Assembly (NCBI GenBank): GCA_947683425.1
Contig: CANTUQ010000003.1
Coordinates: 5,429,501-5,493,500, forward strand
DNA length: 64,000 nucleotides
From: Excoecaria cochinchinensis
Taxonomy: Eukaryota > Streptophyta > Magnoliopsida > Malpighiales > Euphorbiaceae
Direction of reading: 5' to 3'
The translations under genes were made by a program, and so were the position numbers. Every line of letters starts with the position of its first letter. The first letter of the stretch is position 1. The notes beneath the pieces were generated by a model, which had not been told where the DNA came from, searched no databases, and saw only the letters and a list, made by a program, of their open reading frames with translations. This document shows, one piece after another, positions 23,656-36,467 of the stretch.

Positions 23656-25218
23656 CGTTTATCCACCACATTGAATATGCAGGCACAATTATGTGTATAA
23701 GTAAGAAATGAAACAATATGAATGTACGAATTAATGCTTAAAATTCGATGTATGAAACTTTTATATGAGCTCATGATAGCTTCTGCTTTATTTTTTTTAC
23801 TGTGTGTGATGAGTTATGATATTATGTATACATGTCACATGCGTATGTGATTTGCATTGATGACCACTGTGAGTGGTTGTTCATTACGTATTTTGTCCAC
23901 TAAGCCTTGGCGCCTAGCACAAGTGTTTCATTTGTGCAGGTATAGAAGTAAGAGATTCTGGAAGGATGAATCCGCAGCCTCATGAGCCAACACAATAGGA
24001 CGAGCTTTTGTATTGGTCCTTAAGTTTTGGATTTGTAATCTTTTGTTATAAAATTTTAAATTGTATTAAGAGATATCGTATGTAATACTTTGACACATAT
24101 ATATGTAAAGACTTGTAATAATGTAGGGCAAAGTGATGTATATATTTTTGTAAATGGTTGAATGGATGATGTAACTAATTTTGGAAGAAATTTTATAACC
24201 CCGATTTTATTATAAGTCTATGATTGAGATATCGCTTTTATGCCTTTCATGCTTTGTCTTTGTGTGGCAACCCTTACATGTCCTAGTAACTCACCTCTTC
24301 AGGATATGGTTCACTACGTATAGGTAAGAGGGTGTTACGATGCTTCTTATATGCAAATGACTTTACACGTATATTTGAACGTGTAGAACTACGAGGCTTT
24401 AATTCCCAACATTTTGGGATAAGTAGATGCTTCGAATACTATTCCAAGTCCAAACCAAATCATAAAAAATTAATATGTGCATAGAAGTTTGGAAGGATTA
24501 TATGAATGAAACTTAAACGTAGAGATTTTATATAAGAAGAATGCGATATGTGGGTACCGATACGATGTAAAAGTTACAGCAATTGTTCCGTATACTTCTA
24601 TTATCTATTTACATGTACTTACTACCATGGACTAACACTCATGTGTACTTGTATACGTATGGTGACCCTCACGGTGGGCAGGAGGTCCTGACCACCGTGC
24701 GAAGCCATTCTCAGTGACAATAATTAAATTATATCATTCCACACAGTGGACAAGTATTTTTAACCACCGTTCGATCTGTGTTTTTCAGAATTGATATGTG
24801 TATTTTGCTATCTAATGAACTCCGAATTTAACAAAATTAATTATGATAATTATTTGACAGTATTAAAAGATATTTGTTCTGATTTTTGCACTATTAAGTA
24901 TGAGTTTACATGAATATGTTAATATATATGTGTATATGTAAATGTATTTAGTATGCTTCTTATATGCAAATGACTTTATACGTATATTTGAACGTGTAGA
25001 ATTACGAGGTTCTGATTCCTAAAATTTGGGATCCGTAGGAATCTTGGAATACTATTCCAAGTCTGAACCAAATCATAAAAAATTAATATTCGCATAGAAG
25101 TTTGGAAGGATTATATGAATGAAAATTAAATGTAGAGATTATGTATAAGAAGAATGTGATATCTGGGTATCGATAAGATGTAAAAGTTACAACAATTGTT
25201 CCATATACTTGTACTGTC

Positions 25219-27296
25219 TGTATACATGTACAACAGTCTTTTGAACTGGAATCATTATTTCTATTTCAATATGTTTACCTTTAATCTGATATTATTAAAA
25301 GCTTGCTATTAATCAGGTAATAGAAACTACAATGTTTTGTTGGCTCCATTTGGGTCATTACTTCGGCCTCGTTTGGGTCACCTACTGTCATTGAAATATA
25401 AATAATATAATTAAACTGAATTGTACCTACGGGTATAATGGCCAAAAATTGTAATTTTATGAATAGTTATTTTCGAGCTGTGAATAGTGACACCGAGGTG
25501 AATAGTAATTTACGAGGTCGAAAAATATTTTAGTTGATTATTGGAAAAAAGAGGCAGCAAGAGTCTAAATATGAAATCTGGGGTCAAACAGAGGTCAAAT
25601 AGGTCTTGAAAATACAAAAAGAAATAAAAAAATCCATTTTTGGGCATCATTAGTTAAGGGACGGGCATCCCTGGTAAGGGACGGCCGTCGGTCAACTATG
25701 ATAGACAAAAATCAGCCTAATTTGACCAGACAATAACTGGAGTTATAGACCTCAGAAAAATGATCTATAAATATGGATGTGCTCGTATGAATGAATAGAA
25801 TCTAATGGTGCTGAAAAATTAATATTTTGGTGACACTGGAAATTCGGCCATTAGACAGTCTCTGATTGAGCTAAAAATATTTGTGGACCCTAATGAATAT
25901 ATTTTGAGAATTATGGAATTTATTTTGAAAGAAATTGAGCTTGGAAAGTGAGAGAAGTAAATTAGTGTGAGAAAATGGATAAAAAATTGCATTAGGGCTT
26001 GGTTTTAGGTTAGCCCATTCGGAAGACTCTAGAGTGGCCCATCAAGAGGACCTATAAAATGTAGAAAAATATGTCCTTTTACATATTTTTCCCTTTCTTT
26101 CTACTTCTCACCTTGGCCGAAATTATTCTCCTTACCTCCTCTATGTTTTCTTTAATTTTTCTTTACTTATTCCACTAAATCAAAGCTTTTTAATTGAAAT
26201 TTAGCCTTTATTTTCATGAGGGATCATCTCTAGAGCTTGATTTAAGTGATGGAAGTGGAAGAAATCAAAGAGACAAAGTTATGGGTCAAAAATCAAGTAA
26301 GTGATTTTAAGGTTTTTAATTTGATTTGATGATTTTTATGGGTTAATTTGAGGGTAGTAAAAATGATTATGTGACTATATTGAGAAAAAAGGAGCAAGAA
26401 ATTGATGATTGATTTTGTTGTATTTTTAGCCATATTGAGGAATAAGGGGAAGAAAGGAGCTTTGATGGTGAAATATGAAGGATAGGAAGCTTAAAATATA
26501 AAAATCATGTTTTCAGGTAAGTGGACACAATATCCGTCTTTTCCATTATTTTTGTGTAGATTTTAATGTATATTTAGTATGTAAATTTAGGGTTTTTGCA
26601 TGATAAAATGAAATTAAGTGTGTAAGCATGTTAATCGGACTTAAAAGTGAAAATTGGTGTGACAAAAATAGAAAGAAACAAATTAGTCATAAAACATTAG
26701 GTGAAACTGAATGAAATATTAAGGTAGAATATAGTATAATTAAGTGTTTAATGAAAGATAATTATAGATATATGTTGTTGCGTGTAAGAAATCATAAAAT
26801 TAATGATAAATGAAGAAAGAATAAATTTAAGAGTTAAAATGTTACCTTGGCCGAATGCTTTATGGTAGCATATTTGTGTATATTTTGTTAATTTAATGAA
26901 AATAATGATAGAAAATGAATTGGGAGATGAAATTGAAGATATATAAATTAATTGAGGATTTTTGGAGTTTAATTGAATTAGATATTAAGATAGTGTTGTA
27001 TTATGTCTTAAGTGAATCTATGGAATATGATGTTTTAAATGAAGTAATGGCATAAATAGATAAAAAAAAAAAAGCAAAAATTATAATTAGTATGATAGTG
27101 AAATAAGTGGAAAAATAATTAAAAGTAAAAATAAAGTATGTTGGCCAAATGAAATAATTGGGTAATTAATGGATTAGCATGATAAGTTAATGAATATAAT
27201 ATTTTTAGAATGAATATAGAAATTAAAATTTAGTGTATAGAAACTTTATGGAAAACTTTAGAATTTAATCGGATAAATTTTAGTATAGACATATAT
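25219..27296 (+). mobile_element. K0, old LTR-like host sequence (left part)
   Basis: AT-rich DNA related around 25480-25620 to 18290-18500. It has a donor-like GTAAGT at 26297 and a micro-exon-like segment at 26430-26485, so it is probably an old divergent LTR. Its start could not be placed. The sequence continues after solo LTR N at 29592. Confidence 0.45.
26430..26485 (+). other. KGK micro-exon-like segment in K0
   Basis: After TATTTTTAG and two bases it reads ILRNKGKKGALMVKYEG and TAG. It is the most divergent copy, with the same phase. Confidence 0.4.
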
Positions 27297-28299
27297 TGTA
27301 ACACCCCCTACCTATACGTAGGGGACCTCACTCACAAGAGAGAGTGAGACCCCGCATAAATAAGGGTGTCACCAAATTAACCAAAAACGCACAAACAAAA
27401 TAATAAAATAAACAGAATAAATTGAAACATGTCACATCTGAAAGAACAAGCTCAAAATGCCAACACAAAATCTCATTTATTATTATACTGAATATTCGTT
27501 ACAAAAAGATATAGAAGTACAAAAAATATGTCTTTACAAATTACAAGATAAACAACTGGAGGATTACATCAATATGAAGGAACTATAAAATTATACAAAA
27601 AGATACAATAAACAGAGCATATATCCCTTCAAAAAGCTCTCCTACTGTGTTGGCCTAGACTGCTGTTGACCTTCCAAAAACTCCAAAGCTTTCGCACCTG
27701 CACAGATAAAACACCCTGTGCTAAGCGATAACGCCTAGTGGGGAAACAAAAGATGAACGACCACTCACAATGGCTGTTAATGCAAACCGCATGTATATGT
27801 CACAAGCATATCAAAAATACCATAGCAGCAAAACGACATTATATCATACACTGCGTTCATATGAGTTCCATAATGTATACTTAATAATATAACCAGATCA
27901 CATTCATAAATGCATCACAAATACGCTTGCAACTCATAGTAACGGATAATGAGTGAACACATTAGTACCCGTGGGTGCGGTCAAAAGTAATTTCTTTATT
28001 TTCATCCAAAAACATTTTCACATTGAGGATCTTAAACAAGATCCGAACACATTAAGGATCGTGAGGATCCAAACGGGGACCTGATCAAGGTTTAGAACAC
28101 GTTGGGGCTGCAGCTAACGGAACTCTTTAGGCATGCCTAACTATCCAGTAACTTGACTCTTGCAGTCTATGCATAATACAACACATATAATGCATATATT
28201 GACGTACATAAACATTGTACATAATTGCATTTACATCTTAAAATTAAGAAATCATATAAACTAACATAAAAAGAAATAGAATAACAGAGTAGGGGAACT

Positions 28300-28612
28300 G
28301 TCGCGCTCGCAACGGGTGTCACGCCTATGATAGAGGTAAAACTTGCCTATTACTGCACTCGCGACAACACTCGTTATCGCTCGAAGAAGGGCTGGAAGGC
28401 CTCTATCGCGCACTCAACAGAGAGCGGGAAAGTTGCTGTCGCGTTCGCATGCATAGGTGTGCTCGCGATGGCAATCAGCCCTGTAGAACTGAACTCACTG
28501 TCGCACTCGCGACGGGTGTTACCCCCGCGACAAAGGGCTTTCTCTGCAGGAGCTCAGATAATCGGGCTCTATCGCGCTCGCGATGAGTGTCGTGCTCATG
28601 ATAGAGTCGATT
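28300..28612. repeat. Inverted-repeat array of LTR N (TGTCGCGCTCGCGAC type)
   Basis: Repeats such as TGTCGCGCTCGCAACGGGTG and TCGCACTCGCGACGGGTG occur four to five times, with decayed arms like CTATGATAGAG between them. CpG sites appear partly changed to TG or CA. Confidence 0.7.
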
Positions 28613-29024
28613 TCCAGTTTCCTCTACCGAAAATCTGCAGAAAACTCATGCCCTAAAGTCAACCAATAATGCAATAAACTCAATAAACTTCAACACAATC
28701 CAAATCAGGCATTCAAAACATATTATACAACATAAAACCCATATTTTATTCTACTTAACATGATTTAATATCCAAATATGACAATCCAAAAGCAAGAATT
28801 AATCAAACCAAAAAATTTCCTCTTTAATTCACACAATCTGAAACTTTGATGCAATACACTATAATTATGCCATCTCCATTCAAATTAATCAAAACCCATA
28901 ACATTTATATAAGCTTAAACCAGTTTAACCTTTCAAATTTATAGAAAATCACATCAAAATGCCAAAACAAAATGCACAAAGTCACAAATTCCCAAACCTC
29001 TAAGCTTCAAAACTTCTCAATCGA

Positions 29025-29083
29025 TCAATTGGCTGCACTACCACCGGCAATCTTCTTCCCCTTAGGCTTTCTAGTAGGATTCT
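29025..29083 (-). other. KGK micro-exon-like segment in LTR N
   Basis: After TTTTAGCAG and two bases the minus strand reads NPTRKPKGKKIAGGSAAN (after one Glu codon formed at the inferred splice) and TGA. Donor-like GTAAGT lies at 29186-29191. Confidence 0.6.
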
Positions 29084-29591
29084 CTGCTAAAACCAACCCA
29101 ACCATACAAATAGCTCAAAACCTAAACCCAAACTCATCAAAGGAAAACAAGAGGAAGAAAGAAAAAGAGAAGAAGAAGAAGAATCACTTACCCAAAGCTG
29201 GAAATTTGCCAAAACCAACTTAAGATTCCCAAGCTTACAAAGAAAATTAAAGGAGCAAGAAATGGGAAGAAGAGAAGACGAAGAGGGAGACGAAGAGGAA
29301 GAGATGCAGAAATATGAGAGGGCAATTGTTGTCCCTCACGTGCTCTATCCATCCTTATCTAGCCTTCCTCTTTCTCTTTCTTCCATATGTCAAACTCTCA
29401 AGGTGATGTTGGAAAATTCCCAAACTAGTCCTTCTTTTATTTACCCCTCAATCAAATCACTTAATTAACTAAAAACATGCAATTGACTCCTACTCCAATA
29501 ATTGAAGCAATAATCATACAATTAACTCCTAAAACACACACATAAGCACATGCTCAAACTACTATGGTGGGAATCGAGGTGTTACATATAT

Positions 29592-30980
29592 TATGCCTAA
29601 AATGAATAGTATTGAACTATATGTATTTAAAGAGAATTGATATTGAAAGTAAGGTAAATGAATAATTAGTAGTGCTAAATTGAAGTGAAAGAATAAAAGA
29701 AAAAAAAAGAAAATATATTATATTATATTAATAACATATAAAGGACTTTTATGTAAATTATTAATTTAATTATAAATTAAGAAAAGTGATACGGATATGT
29801 AAAATGGAATAACATTGGTAATATGTTATAAAAAGATATTAATAATGTGATATAGAATGAATAATGATGACAAATGTAATAGCAAATGGGAATGTATATG
29901 TATATTTAAGAATATATATGTGTGTTGAAGTGCCTAAATAAAAGTGAATTATGATTGATGATGAAAGTGTTATTAATATACCATGGTATATGGATTGAAA
30001 ATGTATGATTATTTATAGTGTAAAGTGAATGATAAATATTGTAAGAATTGAATATATAAGTGAATTATCGAATAAATACTAAATGAAAAGTATGCTTTGC
30101 CCTTAGTAGTGGTCTGGTGGTAAAATCTAGCTCATGATATAATTGGCTAGCCATAGGGACGCCTATACTGCGGTAACGAGTCTTGACGACTTGCATCAGT
30201 AGGCCAATGATGGTCAGCTAAAGTGTAAAAGTGAATTGCAGTGAAAGTATTTGAGTGGTCCTTCAAGTTCACTCTATAGTGTATTGGACCTGTAGGGTCC
30301 ACGTTCCGTATATCCAGTTCGATGTTTTCTACCGGATTGATATTGGGGGCAAAAAGTAATTGAGATGAAATAAAATGTGTAAATGTGTATTAATAAGACA
30401 AATGGAATGGAAATGGATTAAATTGTAAAGATGTATAAGGAATAACGATAAAATGGTAATTATGTAAAACGATGAGATAAAATAGTAAAAATAAGAAAAT
30501 AAATGATCAAATGGTCAATTAAGCAAATGGTAGTAATCTAAAGACTGAAAAGAAATTTTAGTATAAAAGAATGACATTTAAGGACTAAACGGAAATTTTT
30601 ATATGATTAGTGGTAATTGATGGACAAATAAAAGATAACTGTAAATATATGAAAGTAAAAATACTAAATTGCAAATTGAAAATGTTATTGTTCAATAGAG
30701 AATTAAAAAGAAAGTTAAGCTTATACAATGTTAGATGTAATCAAAGAAATTAAATGTATGTAATAGATAATAAGTGTAGTATCAAGTATGTAAGGATAAT
30801 AGTGATAATATCAATAATAAAAATAGTAAGAAAAATATTAATGCAAATATTAGTTAATAGTATTAAGGATACTAATGGTAATAATAAAGTTTATATTAAG
30901 ATTGTAAATAATCATAACATTCATGTAAGAAAACAAATAATGATAATGTTAGTGAATTAATAAGAAAATGCTAATGTAAT
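29592..30980 (+). mobile_element. K0, continuation, with mini-hairpin modules
   Basis: AT-rich DNA with runs of ATAATAAT. Near 30120-30345 it holds TAGCCATAGGGACGCCTATAC, CGAGTCTTGACGACTTGC and GGACC-TGTAG-GGTCC, which correspond in layout to the hairpin modules of the other LTRs and closely to 33430-33720 in LTR J. No gene seen. LTR J starts at 30981 after GTAAT. Confidence 0.45.
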
Positions 30981-33900
30981 TGTAACGCCCCAAAATTTTC
31001 AGTGTTGCTAATAATAACTTGGCATGCTGAAAATTTAGCGAAGGCTAACTTTTGATCCGTGAGACGTGGAATTTTCTCTAAAAATTATGTAATTTAATAT
31101 TTAGATAATTTAATTAAATAAATGGTAATATATAAATGTGTATTTAATTAGACAAGTAAGTAAAAATAATTAAATAAATATACATATAAGTTAATATTGA
31201 GTGTTTTGAAAATGAAGATTGGTCACAAGAATTAAAAGAAAATAAGAAAAAGAACCACCTAGTAATGAAAAATTGGAAACTAGGCAGAGAGAGCACACGC
31301 GATAGAGAGGCAAGAGAGGAACCACCAGCCTCGGCGATGACCTGACAGCAATGAACTAGCATCTTCCGCTGCAACGGCCTGCTCTGACGGCTCTGCTTCC
31401 CCTTCAACCGCAATTTTTTGGCGTTCTACCTCTTCTTTGTGAGAGAAAAATCGAATGCTCTTCTCCCTTTTTCCAGCCACCACAAATGTTTGGTGGCGAT
31501 AAGGACAACACCAATGGACTCGAGGCAAACAAGCGCTCCTTTCGGCACCCACTAATTATCCCCACATGCTGCCGACCAGGAGATCAAAAAAAGTATGCCA
31601 AGAGCTTCTTCCCTATTTTTTGGCCAGCTTCGGTGTCGGACAGTGACACGAGTGGGACCACCGCACTCCTGGCGGTCAGGAGAATCTCCTAGTGTCCATA
31701 AATCATCACCACTCGCTGGCGATGAAGAGATTGACATTGGGGTGAACTGAAACTTCCGACAATGCTTTCGATAAAATGACATGGCAGATAGGCATGTTAT
31801 CTCCGAAAATAGAGTCCTGACACCTTGAGCTATTCTCCATTGATGGCATTGCATCTCCAGCGAGGCTCCGACGAATCTCCGGCAAAGTGGACAAATAGAA
31901 ATATGCTAAAATTTTACGAGAATATCGACTTCAACTGGTAAGTGACTACCAAAATTACTTTTTTATATGAATTTGATACAAATGAAATCTGTTAGGGATT
32001 TCTTTTATAGTGATACAGTCTCTAAATTTATGTTGTGAGCTAAATTGATTAATTTTTTTTAGTTATTTGATGAATTGGCTCAAAAGAATTGAAATTTAAT
32101 TAACATATGTAGTTTCTAGGTGTGTGTAAATAATAGGAGAAAGGTAAATTGTCTGGCATTTTGATGAATTGATATAGAATTGTAAAATTAGAAGAGATAT
32201 GGAGTAATTTGTAGGTTATATTTAATTAGTGAGTAATTTTATCACAGTTAGGCCTTAATATATGAACAGGTATTATGCAGTATGTATATATATGTGTGTG
32301 TGTGTGTGTGTTAAGGAATTAATTGTTAATTTGTAATGTACTGGTGGACCTTGGAAATTGGGTATTATATTGGAATTCTATTATGATTATTTAAAACTTT
32401 GAAACAAACATATTTCACTAAATTTGGCTAAAGGTTGAAAGATTGTGTAGAATAAGTAAACCAAGTTTATCTATGTTAGTGTTTTCTTAAATGGACAATT
32501 GAAGATGATTATGATTAAATAAATATAGGAAATGTATGTGTGTTAGGGAATATGTAAATAGAAAATAGAATTTCATGTATATTGATATGAATCAAGAGAA
32601 ATACGTATATGAATAATTCATCTAAATATATTATGAACGAATTACTTATATAACTAAGTAATGTCTTATGAATATGCTAGAAACTAATGATGGTAAGAAA
32701 AGTGAAAGTACGATGAAAATACTCATGGATATATGCACATATATAACATAACTATGGATTACTTATATATATGTTTATATGTATGAAATTGTAAAACAAG
32801 GACAATGTAAAAAAATTATAATAAAGGTGAAGAAGTGGGATAGTAGTGTTAAGAATAACACTAACAATAATGAACGTAATAATCACGCAAATAATAAATT
32901 AGAAGGCGAAACAATAAGCTTAAGAAATAATATAACAATTATCAATTATATGTGTATCTAAGAGATGAATTATTTTCATGTAATAAAATGAAATTGACTA
33001 GTAGTGTATATGAATCAAATATGTAAATAGCTACAAGAAGCTGCATATATATGTGTGTGTGTGTGTGTGTGCGTGTGTGTGGCCTATATACAAAGGGAGT
33101 TATGAACAATGAATAACATAGAGATTATGTACTAAATTGTACTTTTATTTAGATGATTTATATAGTGCTTAATATATGATAATTAGACTTAAAATGTATA
33201 AATGTGTTCGCGAATGTATGATCAATAAGGAGGGGAGATTTATGTGTGTGCAATGCAAATACAAGTATAAGATTATGTACATGTAAAAATGAGCATGAAA
33301 CATAAGTATGTATATCATAGTACAACTATGGTTATTGCGCTGATGAATGCACAAATTGTGAAATAGATAATAATTACCAATAGGATTGTACAGTATAAGA
33401 AACAACATGAACAACATTTGATATAACTGAATGTATATGGCCCTTAGTATTTTTGGTAGCTTAATCTAGTTCGGGATATAGTTTGCTAGCCATATGGACA
33501 TCTTTACCATAGTAGCGAGTCTTGGCGACTCGCATTATAGGCCAATGATGGTCTACTATAGTGATACAATGTTTTTAGTATTTAGTGATTCAGAGTTTAA
33601 AGTGCAATGCTCAGTGATCAGTGATAGTGACATGGGTGGTACTTCGGGGTCACTCTTTAGTGATAGTGATTACATCCCGCGTATCCGGTCTGGAGATTTC
33701 TATCGAATAATTACTGGGGGCAAAATAATAAATTAGAAGATGAACCGATGAATGTAAAATAAATATGTGAATCAAAGAATTCAGTGATAAATAAGTAGGA
33801 ACTTTGGTAAATAAGTTTAAAAAGGGTAAATTAATGAATTTTATATAACATATAGGTAAATCCAAATAAAATGTATAGATTAAGGGCCTTGATGGTAGTT

Positions 33901-34803
33901 ATGTAAGTAAAATACAAAGTTAAGGAACATGAAGTAAGTTAATGATAACAAGGGAAATTAAATAGAAAAATGATCAGTCTAAGAACGAGATACAATTTAA
34001 TAGTTAATAAAAGTAAATTAAAGTATAAATTAGATATTTAATTTAAAGGATAACAAATGCATATTAGCATTTCAGACTGAGAAACAGAATGATAACTCTA
34101 TTAAAGAAATGTTATTGATAATTGATTTTATTTAGTAATGGTACGGTGAGGTGGTTTATGTGTGCATAAAAACTTCATGACCACCAATGTGTATAATATA
34201 CATGCATATTTGTCAGTAGTAATTATACAATAAGATGTATGATAAAATAATTGTTAATGTGAAAATGGGAAATTAAATGCCATATTATATACCCATTGAC
34301 TGTTTAGGAATTCGTGAAATTTATATAGTGACACATGATAAGCATGTTTTATATATGATTAGTATATATTAAAATTTAGGTTATTGAATTGGGAATTTGA
34401 CTACAAATGTTTTGGGAAACATTGCTTGTTTGTTTATGAATATTGTTTTATTGTATGAAGTACCTGTGTTTATTATGGAATTTACATAGTTAACTATAAA
34501 TGAACAATATTTAGTATATTGATTGTGACAATAGTTTTATATTGAACAGTTTAATATAAAAAAGGGCATAAATGATTGTATATTTCATCAATAAAAACAA
34601 AATGTGTAAATTTTATGAATTGGAAAGTAGACAGCTATATAAGAACATAAGCATGTACGTGTATTTGAGTTGTATGTATGTATCTTTAATTTTTTTTGTT
34701 TTGGATAAGTAAATTTTGCAGTCACCACTAAGTGTAAAGCTTAGCGTGTGGTTTACCCTCAGGCAGGTCAAAAGATAGAAATCATGTGATAAACATGAGT
34801 GTT
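30981..34803 (+). mobile_element. LTR J, first part
   Basis: It starts TGTAACGCCCCAAAATTTTC. A GC-richer block covers 31265-31915, followed by donor-like GTAAGT near 31937. Modules include CTAGCCATATGGACATC near 33490, CGAGTCTTGGCGACTCG near 33515, further small inverted repeats to 33720, and CACTAAGTGTAAAGCTTAGCGTG near 34727. I could not find a KGK micro-exon in it. TG microsatellites lie near 32295-32312 and 33050-33082. It is cut by solo LTR M at 34804 and resumes at 43887. Confidence 0.6.
31265..31915. other. GC-richer block inside LTR J, origin unknown
   Basis: About 650 bp have near-balanced base composition between AT-rich flanks. Open frames occur on both strands (for example 31486-31692 +, 31552-31854 -, 31144-31413 -) but none has a recognised motif. 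It could be captured host sequence or a divergent U3/leader exon. Confidence 0.45.
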
Positions 34804-35774
34804 TGTAACACCCCAAACCCATACGTAAGGGAGCTCATCCACAAGAGGAGTGAGACCCCAAATCGGTAAGGGTGCCACCAAACCGCAATACAACCAAACA
34901 TAAACAAAACGTGAAGAAACAAAATAAAAAAAAATTTACAACCTAATAACAATCTCAAACTGATAACAGAATTCCACAAATCTTCATTGATATAACAAAA
35001 TATCCATTACGAAAAGATATAGAAGTACAAAAACATTTGACTATACAACTTTATAAAAACAAATACAAGATCATACAAAAAGTTACAATATACAAAATAA
35101 AAATCTCTTTAGAAAAGCTCTCATACTGTATTGGCTTAGACTACAGCTGACCTCCCAAAACTCCTTAGGTTCCGCACCTGCACGGATACAACACCCGTGC
35201 TAAGCGATAACGCTTAATGGGGAAATAAAAGATGAACGACCATTCACAATGGCCTTTAAGGCAAAACACATGCATATGAGACAAGCATACCAAAATTTCA
35301 TAAAAGCATAATAACTTTATATCATGCACTGCATTCACCAAAGTTCCATAACATATACTCATTAATAAGGAAATAACACATTCATAAAAAAATTGCACAT
35401 GGTCCTGCAAACTCATGGTAGCGGATAGCGAGTGAATGCATTAGTACCCATGGGTACGGTCTAAAGCAATTTATTTATTTTCATCCAAAAACATTTTCAC
35501 AATAAGGATCTTAAACAAGATCTGAACACATTAAGGATCACGAGGAACAAAACGGAGACCAGATCAGGGTCCAAAACACATTAGGGCTGCAGCTAACAGA
35601 ACTCTTTAGGCATGCCTGATTATCCACTAACTTCACTCTTGTAGGCTAGGCATAATACATTTCATAAAAGACATCCATTGGAGTATATAATAATTCATAC
35701 ACAAAAGTATTTGCATGCTAAGAGAAAACATTCATGTCAATTATTGTAAAAGAAAACAGAAAAGCAAACAAGGC

Positions 35775-36085
35775 AACTGTTGCGCTCATGATAGAGGCGA
35801 AACTTGCCTACTACTGTGCTCATGACAGCCCTCATGCTTACGCAAGGAGGGCCAAATAGGCCTCTGTCGCACTCATGACAAGAGTCGTGCTCGTGACAGA
35901 GGACGGGGAAGGTTGCTGTCATGTACTGTGCATGGGCGCGCTCGTAATGGCAATCAGCTCGGCAAAACCGAACTCGCTGTCGCGCTCGCGACCTAAGTCG
36001 CTCCCGTGATAGGAGCCCTTCTTTGTAGGAGCTCGAAACACCGGACTCTGCTGTGCTCACGACATATGTCGAGCTCGTGACAAAG
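35775..36085. repeat. Decayed inverted-repeat array of LTR M
   Basis: It contains CTGTCGCGCTCGCGACC near 35977 plus many arms changed to TG or CA, such as TGTTGCGCTCATGATAGAG. The class is the same as in LTRs C and N. Confidence 0.65.
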
Positions 36086-36408
36086 TCGATTAACATTCAC
36101 TACCTATTATACAACATAAAACCCATGTTTTATTCTAATTAACATGAATTACATACCCAAATTACACAAACAAGTACAAGGGTTCATCAAACCCATACTT
36201 TTTGTCATCAATATACCTAGATCTTGTTCAAAATCAATTCTACCATCAATTTCATAAATGACTTCAAATACTCAACTCAAACTTCCACTAAGCACATACT
36301 CAATTGCATTTACACATTCAATTTCCATAAATCAAGCATAATTTGACAAATCAAGAAAAATTCACAAATTCAAACAATTCCCAAACCTTGAACTCCTAAG
36401 CTCCAAGA

Positions 36409-36467
36409 TCAAGGGGCTGAACTTCCACCAAATACTTCCTTCCCTTTAGGATCTCTAGGAGGAATGT
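36409..36467 (-). other. KGKE micro-exon-like segment in LTR M
   Basis: After GATTCAG and two bases the minus strand reads IPPRDPKGKEVFGGSSAP and TGA. It shares PPRDPKGKEV with LTRs A and G but uses AGA for Arg, GGG for Gly, AAG for Lys and GAA for Glu where those use CGC, GGC, AAA and GAG. Donor-like GTAAGT is at 36595-36600. Confidence 0.65.

Larger units (their letters stand above)
21717..24339 (+). mobile_element. Solo LTR O (2623 bp)
   Basis: It starts TGTAAGGCCCTAACTTGTACCC and ends GAGGGTGTTACG, the final CA changed to CG. Both sides have ATGCT. Modules: CTT tract and donor GTAAGT at 22195, micro-exon 22302-22360, nine-unit inverted-repeat array 22629-23189, TAGGCATGCCTATAG near 23450, mini-hairpins 23508-23655 and terminal hairpin-like CTAAGCCTTGGCGCCTAG near 23900, followed by GAGCCAACACAA near 23980. 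No internal region or second LTR remains, as expected after LTR-LTR recombination. Confidence 0.9.
21355..25218 (+). repeat. Two-unit tandem duplication (~615 bp), first unit split by solo LTR O
   Basis: Unit 1 is 21355-21716 plus 24340-24596. Unit 2 is about 24597-25218. Shared landmarks are GGTGACCCTCAC...CCTGACCACCG (21419, 24661), AATTAATTATGATAAT, and TATGCTTCTTATATGCAAATGAC. Each unit also holds short inverted repeats of the CACGGTGG/CCACCGTG type. Unit 2 keeps the site into which LTR O jumped in unit 1. Confidence 0.8.
27297..29586 (-). mobile_element. Solo LTR N (2290 bp), target-site duplication TATAT
   Basis: On the minus strand it starts TGTAACACCTCGATTCCC at 29586 and ends GGGGGTGTTACA at 27297. 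TATAT is present at 27292-27296 and 29587-29591. Plus-strand positions of modules: terminal hairpin near 27719-27743 (with GGCCAACACAG just left at about 27640), mini-hairpins 27966-28090, TAGGCATGCCTAA near 28130, inverted-repeat array 28300-28612, micro-exon 29025-29083, donor 29186-29191. The 109-codon plus-strand frame at 28327-28656 is produced by the inverted repeats. Confidence 0.9.

Noticed and set aside
28327..28656. 109-codon plus-strand frame
   Set aside because: It lies antisense to solo LTR N across its CpG-rich inverted-repeat array. No domain is present and the composition is explained by the repeats.
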